64,000 nucleotides of DNA, taken from Acidobacteriota bacterium (GTDB lineage Bacteria > Acidobacteriota > Terriglobia > Bryobacterales > Bryobacteraceae). The stretch covers positions 372,001 to 436,000 of the forward strand of contig JAFKEE010000017.1 in NCBI GenBank assembly GCA_017307505.1, written 5' to 3'. Below the pieces are notes generated by a model. That model saw only the letters and a program-made list of their open reading frames with translations. It was not told the DNA's origin and ran no database searches. The position numbers were made by a program, and so were the translations under genes. Positions 31,921 to 41,426 of the stretch are shown here, piece by piece. How positions within the stretch are numbered: position 1 is the first letter of the stretch; each line of letters starts with the position of its first letter.

Positions 31921-32290
31921 CCATGGGCGGAATGGGCGCGAGGGCGGGTTGCCTGCTCCTGTCGAGGCCGCTGAGCGCCAGCGCATCCGAGTTTTCACGC
32001 TTGTTCATCTTTTGCTTCTTCTCCGGATGCAAGACTACAGGGCCGGCAATCGGGTTGCCCCTGGACTGATGGGTAACTTATTGACGGCATTGAATCAGGA
32101 ATATTTTGAACTGGCGGCACCGATTCGACGGGCCGGGTAAAAAGCCATTGATACTTTTGTGAAGATTACGGGATGGAGAGGGTGGGCTGTGACGGGTGGA
32201 CGATGGGGCCCTCCAGTTCTGAGGGGCATTCTGGGCTGCTGGGTTGCTCGCCGATGGATGTCCGGGTTTGTGATGGCGACGCGCCTGAAC

Positions 32291-32326
32291 GGGTGCCCGC
32301 TTACTGACGCGCACGGTTCGCGGCGA
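32291..32326 (+). repeat. PLTDVRGS-type dispersed repeat, copy 1
   Basis: GGGTGCCCGCTTACTGACGC followed by GCACGGTTCGCGGCGA. It differs from copy 2 at three positions out of 36. Translated, the core reads C-P-L-T-D-A-R-G-S, a string I associate with intergenic repeats of Acidobacteriota. Confidence 0.7.
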
Positions 32327-32454
32327 GTCCTTGTCTTTTAGGGCCGGGGGAGTTGCGGCTTTTTCGCCGGTGTTGGGGTTTGGGGCGTCCTTTGATGACC
32401 GTCTTTGTGTCCGTGGCCCGCTCCTTTCCAGTCGCGGTTCGCAGCGCGGGAAAC

Positions 32455-32490
32455 GGGTGCCCGCTTACTGACGTGCGCGGTTCGCAGCGA
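32455..32490 (+). repeat. PLTDVRGS-type dispersed repeat, copy 2
   Basis: Same 36-base element as copy 1, here with GTG in place of GCG in the core (PLTDVRGS). A fragment of the same element (CGGTTCGCAGCG) lies about 20 bases upstream, and a decayed one (GTCGCTGACGCTCCG) 25 bases downstream. Confidence 0.7.
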
Positions 32491-33003
32491 CCTGGCGAAG
32501 ACGTGGTGGTGACCCGTCGCTGACGCTCCGAGACAGGGAAAATGGCACTGTCGACGGCGCCGGAAACCTTGCACTTCCCCGCATTTAGGATAACAGGCCA
32601 CCCATTGTGAAATCGAACTCGTTGATAACAAACAGGATAAAGTCTTCCATTCCACCCATAAAAGAGTCGACTTCCCGGGTCCAGTTCGAATAACCTGAGT
32701 TCGTACCAACGGCACAGGCGATTTGGACACCCCTGCGCCTCCACCAAGCGGCCGGATTCCCTCAGTAATACCAGCGTTCCGTCTACCGGCCCGGAACTCG
32801 ATGCGATTGGAACTCAACGAAGAAGAGGAGAGTCGTGTGCCTGCACTCACTACCAGACTTAACGTGTCGATTCGCGCATTGAAAACGGCTCAGAGCGGTG
32901 GTTCTGGAGCCGATCGCAGACTCACCCTCGCAGGTTTGCAGCAGACCTGTGCGGCGACTGGGACAGGGGACGGTTCGGTCCCGAACTCGACAGGGGTGGC
33001 GCA

Positions 33004-34503
33004 ATGACGAAGCATGCCGTGGTGATTGCCGGAGGCGGTCCGACCGGGTTGATGCTTGCAGGCGAACTGGCTTTGGCGGGGATCGACGCCGCGATTGTCG
33101 AGCGGCGCACCAGCCAGGAACTCACCGGCGCTCGCGCGGGCGGCCTCCATTCGCGGACTATCGAGATCTTCGATCAACGGGGCATTGCGGAACGGTTCCT
33201 GAAGGAGGGACAGGTGGCGCAGGTCGCGGGATTCGCGGGCGTCCGGCTGGACCTTAGCGGGTTTCCCACGCGGCACCCTTATGGACTCGGGTTGTGGCAG
33301 AACCACATTGAGCGGATCCTGGCCGGCTGGGTGGAGGAATTGGCGGTGCCGATCTACCGCGGATGCGAGGTGACGGGTTTCACGCAACACGAGACGGGCG
33401 TCGAGGTGCAACTTTCCGACGGCCGGCTGCTGCGGGCGGAGTATCTCGCCGGATGCGATGGAGGCCGAAGCCTGGTGAGGAAGGCGGCGGGCATCGAGTT
33501 TCCGGGCTGGGCTCCAACCACGAGTTGCCTGACCGCGGAGGTGGAACTGGCCGAGATGCCGGAACTGGGCGTCCGCCACGACGCCATCGGCGTGCATGGC
33601 TTCGGGCGCCGGGAGTATGAGATCCGCGACGGCAAGGTGGTCTTCAAGGACAGCGGGCCCATCCGGGTCATGGTGACTGAGCGGCAGATCGGTCCCGCGA
33701 CCGAACCGACGCTAAGGGAGCTCAGCGAGGCGCTGATCGCCGTGTATGGGACAGACTATGGAGTCCACAGTCCCACTTACATCTCCCGGTTCACCGATAC
33801 GACGCGGCAGGCCGCAACATATCGCGACCGGCGGGTCCTGCTGGCCGGCGATGCGGCACACGTGCATGCTCCGGATGGGGGACATGGACTCAATACGGGC
33901 GTGCAGGATGCGGCAAACCTGGGATGGAAGCTGGCTCAGGTGGTGAAGGGGCTTTCGCCGGAAAGCCTGCTGGACACGTACCACGCCGAGCGCCATCCAG
34001 TGGCGGCACGCTTATTGCGTTACACAATGGCGGCGGTTCTGTTGCGCCGGGCGGACGAACGCACGAAGGCGGTGCAGGACACCGTGGCCGAGCTTCTCGG
34101 GATGGAGGAGCCTCGCAAACGCTTCGCGGCGGAGATGTCCGGGCTGGGCATCCGGTATGACCTGGGGGAGGGGCATCCGCTGCTGGGACGAAGGATGCCG
34201 GATCTGGAAGTGATTGCGGCCCAGGGTCCGGTTCGCGTCTTCACACTGCTGCACAAGGCGCGCCCGGTGCTGCTGAATTTCGACGAGCGTGGACGGTTCG
34301 ACATCGCGCCGTGGGCGGATCGAATCCAACTGGTGGAGGCCAGCTACGCCGGAGCGTGGGAGCTTCCGGCAATCGGGCCGGTCCCAGCGCCCGCGGCGGT
34401 ATTGGTCCGGCCGGATGGGTATGTGGCGTGGGTGGGTGATGCGGCTGGGCAGGATCCCGGCGAAGCGATCACCAAGTGGTTTGGAGCTGTGCGTGCATCA
34501 TAG
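33004..34503 (+). CDS. FAD-dependent monooxygenase, rifampicin-monooxygenase/aromatic hydroxylase type
   Basis: A 499-aa class A flavoprotein monooxygenase. The dinucleotide motif is VVIAGGGPTGLMLAGELALA; the DG motif is YLAGCDGGRSLVRKAAGI; the GD motif is RVLLAGDAAHVHAPDGGHGL followed by NTGVQDAANLGWKL. The C-terminal thioredoxin-like tail (PAPAAVLVRPDGYVAWVG) is the pattern of the PgaE/MhpA/Rox group, which hydroxylates phenols, polyketides or rifamycins using NAD(P)H and O2. A single gene with no pathway neighbours, next to the decayed region; its role (catabolism or antibiotic inactivation) cannot be decided. Confidence 0.85.
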   Translation: MTKHAVVIAGGGPTGLMLAGELALAGIDAAIVERRTSQELTGARAGGLHSRTIEIFDQRGIAERFLKEGQVAQVAGFAGVRLDLSGFPTRHPYGLGLWQNHIERILAGWVEELAVPIYRGCEVTGFTQHETGVEVQLSDGRLLRAEYLAGCDGGRSLVRKAAGIEFPGWAPTTSCLTAEVELAEMPELGVRHDAIGVHGFGRREYEIRDGKVVFKDSGPIRVMVTERQIGPATEPTLRELSEALIAVYGTDYGVHSPTYISRFTDTTRQAATYRDRRVLLAGDAAHVHAPDGGHGLNTGVQDAANLGWKLAQVVKGLSPESLLDTYHAERHPVAARLLRYTMAAVLLRRADERTKAVQDTVAELLGMEEPRKRFAAEMSGLGIRYDLGEGHPLLGRRMPDLEVIAAQGPVRVFTLLHKARPVLLNFDERGRFDIAPWADRIQLVEASYAGAWELPAIGPVPAPAAVLVRPDGYVAWVGDAAGQDPGEAITKWFGAVRAS

Positions 34504-34552
34504 CGCCGAGGCGTGTGCAATCCGAAGCGGAGCGAGCGGGTCCTCGTGGGGC

Positions 34553-37117
34553 TCACTCCGCCCGGAGCGCCGACATGGGTTCGACGCAGGCTGCCCGCCA
34601 GGCCGGGATGACAGCGGCCAGCATCGCGGCCAGGCCGAGCAGGAGGGCGGCCATCAGCAGCATGGCCGGATCTCCTGGTTGCACACCGAACAGATGAACG
34701 GTCATCAGTTTGCCGGCCCCGACGGCCAAAGGAATTCCGATGGCGAGTCCGGCGGCCACCTGCCTGCAGGCGCCGGCCATTACCATGGCCACCACGCGGC
34801 CGCGATCCGCCCCCAAGGCCATGCGCAGGCCGATTTCGCCGGTGCGCCGCTCCACCATGTAGGCCAGGACGCCGAAGAGACCCACGACCGCGAGTACGAG
34901 TCCAAGTACGCCGAAGAGAGTCGTCAGCGTCGCAATCAGCCTCTGCTGCTGGAAATCCGCGCTGACGATCCTGCTGTAGGGGTCCACCCCATAAAGGACG
35001 AGATTCGGGTCGACTCCGGCCAGGGCATTGCGCACCTGTTTCTCCATCTCCGGAAGATTCCCCGGCGCCCAAATCACGATGTTGTAGAGATAGTGGGACC
35101 AGATCTCGCCGCTTTGGTAGGCGGGATCGTCGAACTTGACAGTTTGGGCTTCAGGCAACCAGTACATGGGCCGGACGGGCTTCTTGTAGTCGTAAGTCAT
35201 GTACCGCACATCGTTGATGACACCGACAATCTCGTAAGTTCCCGCGTATTTGAGCTTGCCGGATCCGAAGTGCTGCCCAATCGGATTCTGGTCCTTGAAG
35301 AACCGCTTCACAAAGGCCTGATTGACCACAGCCACAGGACGTGTCGTGCCTGAATCACTCTCCGTGATGGAGCGGCCCAACACGGTTTTCGCCCCGATGG
35401 CTTCGAAGAAGCCGGGCATGACACGAACAAAACCGGCACCCGTGTCTTCCTTGGCGCCGGGTTCCGGTTGCCCCGCCACGCGAATCGAGTTGTTCCAACT
35501 GTCACCCGTCATGGGGGCATAGAGCGCAGGCGCCACCATGCGCACACCAGGGATCTGGAGCAGACGTTCGTTGATCTGGCGGAACATCGGCTCGAGTTGT
35601 TCCGATTTGTAATTGCCCAGCATCGGGTTGATCGAGGCGATGTAACGGTCTTTCGTTTCGAAACCGAAGTCCTGGTGTTCGAGGTTACGGAGGCTCTTAC
35701 CCAACAAGGCGGCGACCGACAACAACACCACCGAGACCGCGATCTGTGCAATCACCAGTCCCTTCTGGGTCCAGGCACGACCGGCCCCGACCGAACGCCC
35801 CAGGCCGCGCAGTGCATCGGCGGGATCGGCATGCGAAGTGATCCACGCCGGTGCGATGCCGAACAGGATGCCCGTCAGCATGGACACCCCCAGGGCGAAC
35901 AGCAGGATGGGCCAGGACGGAGCCGACTGCAGAGGGACATAATTGGCCTGGCTGCCGCTCTGAAAGGCGAGAGTGACCATCCCCTTCGTCCCGGCGTAGG
36001 CTACGGCGATGCCCAAAGCTCCGCCAACGACGGCAAGCAGGATGGATTCGACCAGGACGGCGCGCATCAGGCGCGCTCGCGAAGCGCCCAGTGCGACCCG
36101 GATGGAAGTCTGTACCCGATCCTTCAGCCCACGCGTGAGCATGAGATTGGCGAGATTCGCGCAGGCAACCGTCAGCACGCAACCGGCGGCAATCAGGAGG
36201 AGGTTGAGACCGTCCTCGTACTGATCCCGCATGACTTCGATGCCCGAACCGCCGGGCACCAGGCGCACGGTCTGCTGGGTCCAGGTCTGCTTCTCGCCGG
36301 GTTCCATATCCGGCACGTGGCCGGCCAGCCAGTCGTGGAATTCCACTTTCAGCTTTGCATCGAGAGTCTTTGGATTCACTCCGGGGCGTACTCTACCAAT
36401 CAGATCGAGGAAGTTTGCGTTCGACCGTTTTAGGCGGGCGGTGTCACCGTCGATCAGGATTTCCGTCGTCAGGGGTAGCCAGAAATCGGGCATGCCCCAG
36501 CCGGCGAGCTTTGCGCCATAGAAGGCCGGGGCAGCGACACCGACAATGGTGAAGGAGTGGCCATTGATCTGGTAGGCCGATCCGACCACTGAAGGATCCG
36601 CGCCGTACTTTTCGTTCCAGATCCGGAAGCTCATGACCGCGACGGGCGGTGCGCCTTCGACGTCATCCTCATCGGTCATCAGCCGGCCGATCCAGGGCTG
36701 CACACCGAAGGTCCGGAAGAAGTTGCCGGAGACGAATTCCCCATTGCGGGTTTCGGCCGGTGAAGCTGAGCCGGACCTGCGAACGCCGAGGGGCGCATTG
36801 CCCGCCTGGAGCGCCGCAAGATCAACGAACTCGGGCGTCTGGGTGCGGAAGTGCCGGTAGGCTTCCCAGGAAAAGAGGGAGAAATCGCCATCGTCGCCCT
36901 GGGTATATCCGCCCCAATTGCAGCAACGGACCTTGTCACCGATCTTCCAGAGTTCTTCCGGTCTTGTCACAGGGAGCGATTTCAGCATCACCTGGTGGAC
37001 GAGCGTGAAGATGGAGGTGGTCGCTCCTATGCCCAGCGTAAGGGTGATCACCGCTGTTGCGGTGACTCCCGGAGCCTTTTTCAGTTGCCGCACGGCATCG
37101 CGCAAATCGGCCAGCAC
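34553..37117 (-). CDS. ADOP/MacB-like ABC transporter permease
   Basis: An 854-aa permease with duplicated MacB-FtsX modules. It starts LADLRDAVRQLKKAPGVTA, directly before the first membrane helix, so it lacks the soluble head of the other ADOP in this window. The periplasmic core contains ETRNGEFVSGNFFRTFGVQP and DPSVVGSAYQINGHSFTIVG; the C-terminal FtsX block has ERRTGEIGLRMALGADRGRV and ends VEPMSALRAE. The start is the GTG at 37117 with GGAGGG 4 bases upstream; upstream codons in frame are not conserved. No PadR or ATPase gene is adjacent. Substrate unknown. Confidence 0.88.
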   Translation of the reverse strand: MLADLRDAVRQLKKAPGVTATAVITLTLGIGATTSIFTLVHQVMLKSLPVTRPEELWKIGDKVRCCNWGGYTQGDDGDFSLFSWEAYRHFRTQTPEFVDLAALQAGNAPLGVRRSGSASPAETRNGEFVSGNFFRTFGVQPWIGRLMTDEDDVEGAPPVAVMSFRIWNEKYGADPSVVGSAYQINGHSFTIVGVAAPAFYGAKLAGWGMPDFWLPLTTEILIDGDTARLKRSNANFLDLIGRVRPGVNPKTLDAKLKVEFHDWLAGHVPDMEPGEKQTWTQQTVRLVPGGSGIEVMRDQYEDGLNLLLIAAGCVLTVACANLANLMLTRGLKDRVQTSIRVALGASRARLMRAVLVESILLAVVGGALGIAVAYAGTKGMVTLAFQSGSQANYVPLQSAPSWPILLFALGVSMLTGILFGIAPAWITSHADPADALRGLGRSVGAGRAWTQKGLVIAQIAVSVVLLSVAALLGKSLRNLEHQDFGFETKDRYIASINPMLGNYKSEQLEPMFRQINERLLQIPGVRMVAPALYAPMTGDSWNNSIRVAGQPEPGAKEDTGAGFVRVMPGFFEAIGAKTVLGRSITESDSGTTRPVAVVNQAFVKRFFKDQNPIGQHFGSGKLKYAGTYEIVGVINDVRYMTYDYKKPVRPMYWLPEAQTVKFDDPAYQSGEIWSHYLYNIVIWAPGNLPEMEKQVRNALAGVDPNLVLYGVDPYSRIVSADFQQQRLIATLTTLFGVLGLVLAVVGLFGVLAYMVERRTGEIGLRMALGADRGRVVAMVMAGACRQVAAGLAIGIPLAVGAGKLMTVHLFGVQPGDPAMLLMAALLLGLAAMLAAVIPAWRAACVEPMSALRAE

Positions 37118-37339
37118 TGGTCCCTCCGGCACAAGAATCGACAGTTTACTCTTTCGAACCTTCCCTATATACGGTCGAGGCGGACCGTTGTGTGGCGGTT
37201 CCGGCGAAATAATCTTGAACTGGCGGTCTGGACCAACGGCGGCGCCGAGATGCCGGGGCTGCCGTTCCTCCCAAACGGCTGTCCAGGAGTTGAGGCGCGG
37301 CTTCCTGGTGGGCCTGGAATGGGTGATGCTGGAGAAGCG

Positions 37340-38104
37340 ATGATCACCCGTATAACCGAGCGCGCCGCGATCCGGCGGTTGCTGGACCGAGACCGCATCT
37401 GGGCGCTGTACGCACTTGCCGATCTGGACGATGGCCTGTTCGAAGACTGCCAATGGTGGGTCTGCGGCGAGGCGCTGGCGCTGGTTTTCGAAGGGATTTC
37501 GATCCGGCCCATTTTCGTGATGGGGGAAGGAGCGGAACTGCGCGAGCTGCTGGGTAGGATGCCGGCGGACTGGGGCTATCTGAACCTGCGAACCGAGCAA
37601 TTGGCCGAGGCGCCGGGGCTGTGGAGCTACCAGGAACAGCATGTCATGCACCGCATGGTGATTGAAGACTGGAGACCGCGGACGGGGGATTGCGTGGTGC
37701 TGGGTCCCGAGCATGAGAGCGAAATCCGGCAACTGTACGAGACAGGGGACGGAGGCGGTGTGGCCTTTGCGCCGTATCAGCTGGCGACCGGATTCTTTCG
37801 AGGAGTGCGGCGCGATGGAGCGCTGGTGGCGGTGGGCGGGGTGCATGTGGTGTCGCGCGCGGAGAGTGTGGGCGGGGTGGGCAATATCTTCACGAGGCCG
37901 GACTGCCGCGGGCAGGGTCTGGCGCAAGTGGCGGCATCGGCCGTGGTGGAGGCGTTACGGGCAGAGGGGATCCGGACGATCGGGTTGAATGTGGAATCGA
38001 CCAACGCGCCGGCCATTGCGGCGTATGAGCGGCTGGGGTTCCAGGCGCGATTCACGTATGTCGAGGGGCCGGCGCGGCGGATTACAGGGAGAGCGATTTC
38101 CTGA
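37340..38104 (+). CDS. GNAT-family N-acetyltransferase
   Basis: A 254-aa protein whose C-terminal half is a GNAT domain of the FR47-like type: GVGNIFTRPDCRGQGLAQVA (acetyl-CoA loop with RGQGLA) and RTIGLNVESTNAPAIAAYER with LGFQAR. The N-terminal half (WALYALADLDDGLFEDCQWW) is the usual non-catalytic partner of this subgroup. The ATG at 37340 has GGAGAAG 2 bases upstream. It is divergent from the ADOP permease gene. Substrate unknown. Confidence 0.85.
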   Translation: MITRITERAAIRRLLDRDRIWALYALADLDDGLFEDCQWWVCGEALALVFEGISIRPIFVMGEGAELRELLGRMPADWGYLNLRTEQLAEAPGLWSYQEQHVMHRMVIEDWRPRTGDCVVLGPEHESEIRQLYETGDGGGVAFAPYQLATGFFRGVRRDGALVAVGGVHVVSRAESVGGVGNIFTRPDCRGQGLAQVAASAVVEALRAEGIRTIGLNVESTNAPAIAAYERLGFQARFTYVEGPARRITGRAIS

Positions 38105-38143
38105 TTGACTGCCGAGCCCGCCTCGGACCCGCAGTGAATATCC

Positions 38144-38179
38144 TTGTGCCCAGGTGTAACATGTGACATAGTACACCTG
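38144..38179 (+). promoter_or_regulatory. Promoter with YtrA-type operator
   Basis: A -35 TTGTGC (38144-38149) and -10 CATAGT (38167-38172) are spaced 17 bases. Overlapping them is a perfect 8-bp inverted repeat CAGGTGTA-N13-TACACCTG (38151-38158 and 38172-38179). This closely matches the AGTGTA-N13-TACACT site bound by YtrA of Bacillus subtilis, as I recall it, and lies just before a YtrA-type gntR gene. Autoregulation is the obvious reading. Confidence 0.75.
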
Positions 38180-38207
38180 TGATTGGGACCAGTGCTGGAG
38201 ACGCAGT

Positions 38208-38606
38208 ATGATTCCATTCCGGGTTACCTTGCAGTCGGGGATACCGGTCCACGAACAAGTCGCCTTTGAGGCCAAGAAGGCCATAATCTCGGGGCGGCTG
38301 CGGCCAGGCGATCCATTTCCATCCGTACGGGCTCTGAGCAAGGCGATGAAGATCCATCCCAACACTGCGCAGAAGGTGGTGGCCCAGCTGACGGCCGAAG
38401 GATTGCTGGAGGTGCGGCCGGGTATCGGTACGGTGGTGCTGGCGCCGCCGATGGGCACGCGCTCGGAACGCCGCCAACTACTGGGCCGCGAGGTGGAACA
38501 ACTGACCGTGGAGGCCAGGAAACTGGGGCTGTCGCGGCAGGAACTCCACGATGCGATTGATGAACACTGGTTCCTGCTGGAGCCGGCCTTGAAGGAGAGG
38601 TCATGA
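38208..38606 (+). CDS. GntR-family regulator, YtrA subfamily
   Basis: A 132-aa regulator: an N-terminal winged helix (PVHEQVAFEAKKAIISGRLR, then PGDPFPSVRALSKAMKIHPN) and a short C-terminal helical pair, the compact YtrA layout without a large ligand domain. YtrA proteins repress their own operon of ABC transporter genes. Its stop overlaps the ATG of the ABC ATPase gene (ATGA at 38603), and the operator at 38151-38179 lies just upstream. Confidence 0.92.
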   Translation: MIPFRVTLQSGIPVHEQVAFEAKKAIISGRLRPGDPFPSVRALSKAMKIHPNTAQKVVAQLTAEGLLEVRPGIGTVVLAPPMGTRSERRQLLGREVEQLTVEARKLGLSRQELHDAIDEHWFLLEPALKERS

Positions 38607-39526
38607 GTAGTCCGTTGCGCACGGAGGAGCTAACCAAGCGGTTCCGAGCAGTCGAGGCTCTGAGCCAGGTGACGCTAGAAGTCCCCGAAGGTGCGGTCTT
38701 TGCGCTGGTGGGTTCGAATGGGGCAGGTAAGACGACTCTGCTGAAAACATTGCTCAACATCGAGCAGCCGACGTCCGGACGGGCTGAAGTGCTGGGGGTG
38801 GATTCCCGAGCGATGGGGGCCGGCCAACTGGCGCAGATAGGCTACATCTCAGAGAACCAGCGCTGGCCAGGATGGATGAAGACCGGCTACTTCCTCTCCT
38901 ATTGCCGGGACTTCTATCCTACGTGGCGGGACGAAGAACTGGCCGAACTGGTGCGCCTCTACCAACTTCCGCTGGACCGCAAGCTGAGCGAGTTGTCGCG
39001 AGGGATGAGACTGAAGGCCGTGCTGGCGTCCGCGCTCGCCCACCGGCCCAGGTTGATTGTGCTGGACGAACCCTTCAGCGGTTTGGATGTGCTGGTACGC
39101 GAGCAGCTTATTGAGAGCATTCTGGAGCGCACTCCGGAATCCACCGTATTGCTGGCTTCTCACGACCTGCCGGAGATTGAGAGTTTCGCCAGTCATGTCG
39201 CATACCTGAATGAAGGCCGGCTGGAGTTCGCCGAGGAGATGGGCAGCCTGACGGAGAGATTCCGTGAGGTCGAGGTGACGCTGGAGGAGCCGGCGGTGCT
39301 ACCCGGAGATCTGCCGCGAAGTTGGCTGAATCCCGAGCAGTCCGCTGTGGTTGTGCGATTCACGGATTGCCGCTTCGATGGCCAGCAGACAATGCTCGAG
39401 GTCCAGCGGCGGTTGCGCGGTGTGCGCGATGTGACTGCACGCGCCATGAGCTTGCGTGCGATTGGGGTGGCGTTGGCAAAGTCGGCGGAGGCCAGCGGAG
39501 GGGGCGAAGTGACGTCATGCCGATAA
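38603..39526 (+). CDS. ABC transporter ATP-binding protein
   Basis: A 307-aa ATPase of the CcmA/YtrB type. Walker A is GSNGAGKTT, the signature is ELSRGMRLKAVLA, Walker B is RLIVLDEPFSGLD, and the H-loop is ASHDLPE. The extra C-terminal 90 residues (EEMGSLTERFREVEVTLEEP) are usual for drug-efflux-type ATPases. It is coupled to the gntR gene upstream and overlaps the membrane-protein gene downstream by 10 bases. Confidence 0.94.
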   Translation: MSSPLRTEELTKRFRAVEALSQVTLEVPEGAVFALVGSNGAGKTTLLKTLLNIEQPTSGRAEVLGVDSRAMGAGQLAQIGYISENQRWPGWMKTGYFLSYCRDFYPTWRDEELAELVRLYQLPLDRKLSELSRGMRLKAVLASALAHRPRLIVLDEPFSGLDVLVREQLIESILERTPESTVLLASHDLPEIESFASHVAYLNEGRLEFAEEMGSLTERFREVEVTLEEPAVLPGDLPRSWLNPEQSAVVVRFTDCRFDGQQTMLEVQRRLRGVRDVTARAMSLRAIGVALAKSAEASGGGEVTSCR

Positions 39527-41070
39527 TGCTTCATATCTTCTTGAAGGACGCCCGGCGGCTGTGGTGGGTGATTCTTGCGACATGGGTTCCGCTCACGGCT
39601 CTGGCGTGGCTGGATCGCTGGCGTACGGACTGGCTGATCAGCGCTCCGGAGGGCTGGCTGAACCTGTTGGTCCCCCTGGCGTGGGCGTGCCTGATCGCGA
39701 TGGTTGTCCAGGAAGAACCGCTGGCCGACAAGGAACATTTCTGGATCACCTGGCCCTACCGCTGGCCGGTGCTGCTGGGGTCGAAGGTGCTGTTCGTGAC
39801 CGCGTTCATCCATGTACCGGCGCTGGTGGCGGATGCGGTGGTGGTGACAGCGCATGGATTCCCGCTGTGGGGTTCGATGCCGGCGCTGCTAGGGAAACAG
39901 GCCGTGCAGGCGGCGGTGGTGACGGGTCCGGCGGTGGCGCTGGCTGCGGTCTGCCACCGGATCCCGCACTTCCTGGTCGCGGCGATCCTTCTGTTTGGCG
40001 GGGCGGCTTATGTGGCGGCGTTCTCCGGACCGGTGCCACCGTGGTTTGCGCCGGACGCGCTGCGCCGGGAACTGCCGGCTTTCGTCGTGGCCTCGGCCGC
40101 GGGAGTGGTGATCCTGATGCAATACAGCCGGCGGTGCACGACTTCCTCGCGGGTGGTGGGCGGTGTTTCGGTGGTGACGGCGGCGGCGCTTTTCGGCAGC
40201 CTGACCCCCTCGCTGACGGCGCGGCTGCGGGTCGCGCTGAGTCCGGGCCAGGGTGAGTTGTCGCTGCGGTTGCCGGTCCCGCGGCCGGAGGTACCGCGCG
40301 CGCTGCGAGTGGGCCGGTTCCAAGCGGAGTTCGATTCCCTCGCACTGCCTGTGACGATTTCCCCGGCGCCTGGCGGAGCCGAGTACCTGATCGACCGGCC
40401 ACAGATTGAGATTGTGGGATCGAACGGCCAGCGGCTGCGAAGCGTCATTCCGGCCCCGGGCTTGCATACCGGACCATATGACATGCTTGCCTATTTCGTC
40501 CTGAACCAACAGGGGCAGCACTGGCTGGGCCTGCGGATCCCGCGCCGGGCGATGGACCAATTCCGGGGTAGCCAAGTTGCGATTCTGGGGCGATCGACGG
40601 TGACCTTCGTGGAACGAGGTGAGACGGCTTGGATGCCGGCCGGGGGCAGCGTGGCGGTGCCAAGGTTGGGACGGTGCCGCACCGAGGAACCGGTAGACCA
40701 ACTCCCCTACCGTGACGGCATGCTGAAGGTGGTGTGCGAATCCGTGGCACCGATCTCCTCGCTGACCGAGGTTCGGCTGTGGAATCCGGCGTCCGGACAA
40801 TCATGGCGTCATCACTTGGGTGATAGCGCAGCAGCGGCGTACGGTCCAAGGGAGGCGTGGCTTTCGCCACTACACCGGCTGCAGACTTACTTCCAACTGG
40901 CCGCAGGGTCGAGGGCGACAATGCCTGGCAATCGCTGGCTGGTTCCCCTGGAGGAGCTGAATGGGGCTCGCGTGGCGATCACGCCGGGATGGATCACAAG
41001 GTCGGCGACGTTGACGATTGAGCTGCAGGCTTTGGACTTACAGGCGTTTGTGGTGGCTGCCGAGAAGTGA
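39517..41070 (+). CDS. ABC transporter membrane partner with C-terminal soluble domain
   Basis: A 517-aa protein. The first 230 residues have six or so membrane helices (LKDARRLWWVILATWVPLTA, LNLLVPLAWACLIAMVVQEE, then more); the remaining 290 are soluble, probably periplasmic (RPQIEIVGSNGQRLRSVIPA, LWNPASGQSWRHHLGDSAAA, PREAWLSPLHRLQTYFQLAA). I do not recognise the soluble part as a named family. The overlap with the ATPase gene identifies it as the permease of this YtrA-like module. A shortened copy of its C-terminal half occurs at 42569-43240. Confidence 0.8.
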   Translation: MPIMLHIFLKDARRLWWVILATWVPLTALAWLDRWRTDWLISAPEGWLNLLVPLAWACLIAMVVQEEPLADKEHFWITWPYRWPVLLGSKVLFVTAFIHVPALVADAVVVTAHGFPLWGSMPALLGKQAVQAAVVTGPAVALAAVCHRIPHFLVAAILLFGGAAYVAAFSGPVPPWFAPDALRRELPAFVVASAAGVVILMQYSRRCTTSSRVVGGVSVVTAAALFGSLTPSLTARLRVALSPGQGELSLRLPVPRPEVPRALRVGRFQAEFDSLALPVTISPAPGGAEYLIDRPQIEIVGSNGQRLRSVIPAPGLHTGPYDMLAYFVLNQQGQHWLGLRIPRRAMDQFRGSQVAILGRSTVTFVERGETAWMPAGGSVAVPRLGRCRTEEPVDQLPYRDGMLKVVCESVAPISSLTEVRLWNPASGQSWRHHLGDSAAAAYGPREAWLSPLHRLQTYFQLAAGSRATMPGNRWLVPLEELNGARVAITPGWITRSATLTIELQALDLQAFVVAAEK

Positions 41071-41426
41071 CGGCGGCCAATACGGCGCGACAGCGCTGCT
41101 AGGGACTTGGGAGTATGCGGATGGGAGGATTGCGGGGGCCATCCGCTCATTCACATTCGCGGCTCTATGTTCACGCAGCTCCTTCGCCTGGGATGTTTCG
41201 TGCTGGCTGGCGCGAGACGGCCACACTCGGACGTATACCCTACTTTCTAGTGTGATAAGCTGACCGCAAAACTGGGCTCCGTCGAAAACCTGGTCCTTGC
41301 TCGGTTTTGAAGTTGCACATCCACAAAAGAGCCCAGATCTACCGCGCGGCTCTCCGGTAATTTCAGCCGGCTGGAGGCGGCGGGTGAACCCTTTGTCCGA
41401 GCTTTATTCCTCAGGAGGATTGCCCG
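41071..41426. other. Intergenic region before the unknown 41427 gene
   Basis: No gene is seen in these 356 bases. The stretch just after 41235 (TACTTTCTAGTGTGATAAGC) is AT-rich and may hold the promoter of the next gene. The composition is a little lower in GC than the flanking genes. I see no insertion-sequence ends. Confidence 0.4.

Larger units (their letters stand above)
31142..33003. other. 1.86-kb region without an intact gene
   Basis: No frame here has a believable complete gene. The first part (31252-31920) is a degenerate in-frame repeat array. Two PLTDVRGS-type repeats lie at 32291-32326 and 32455-32490, and an AT-richer non-repetitive stretch spans about 32570-32720. A short piece starting at 32801 (MRLELNEEEESRV) resembles the beginning of a small conserved hypothetical protein but soon loses sense, so it is probably a gene remnant. 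The region looks like an eroding gene graveyard. Confidence 0.6.

Noticed and set aside
31361-32032. A 223-codon minus-strand open frame across the repeat array
   Set aside because: It is uninterrupted and contains the repeat as FPxSLTEQTH-like strings, but composition is Pro/Ser/Thr/His-rich like antisense of GC-rich DNA, there is no clear start site, and codon-position differences between repeats favour the plus frame.
32723-33007. Small plus-strand gene before the FAD monooxygenase
   Set aside because: MRLELNEEEESRV at its middle resembles a known small-protein start, but the frame then loses any pattern; treated as a remnant inside the decayed region.
35308-36433. Plus-strand frames opposite the second ADOP permease
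   Set aside because: The minus-strand permease has clear MacB/FtsX motifs throughout; the plus frames are antisense shadows.
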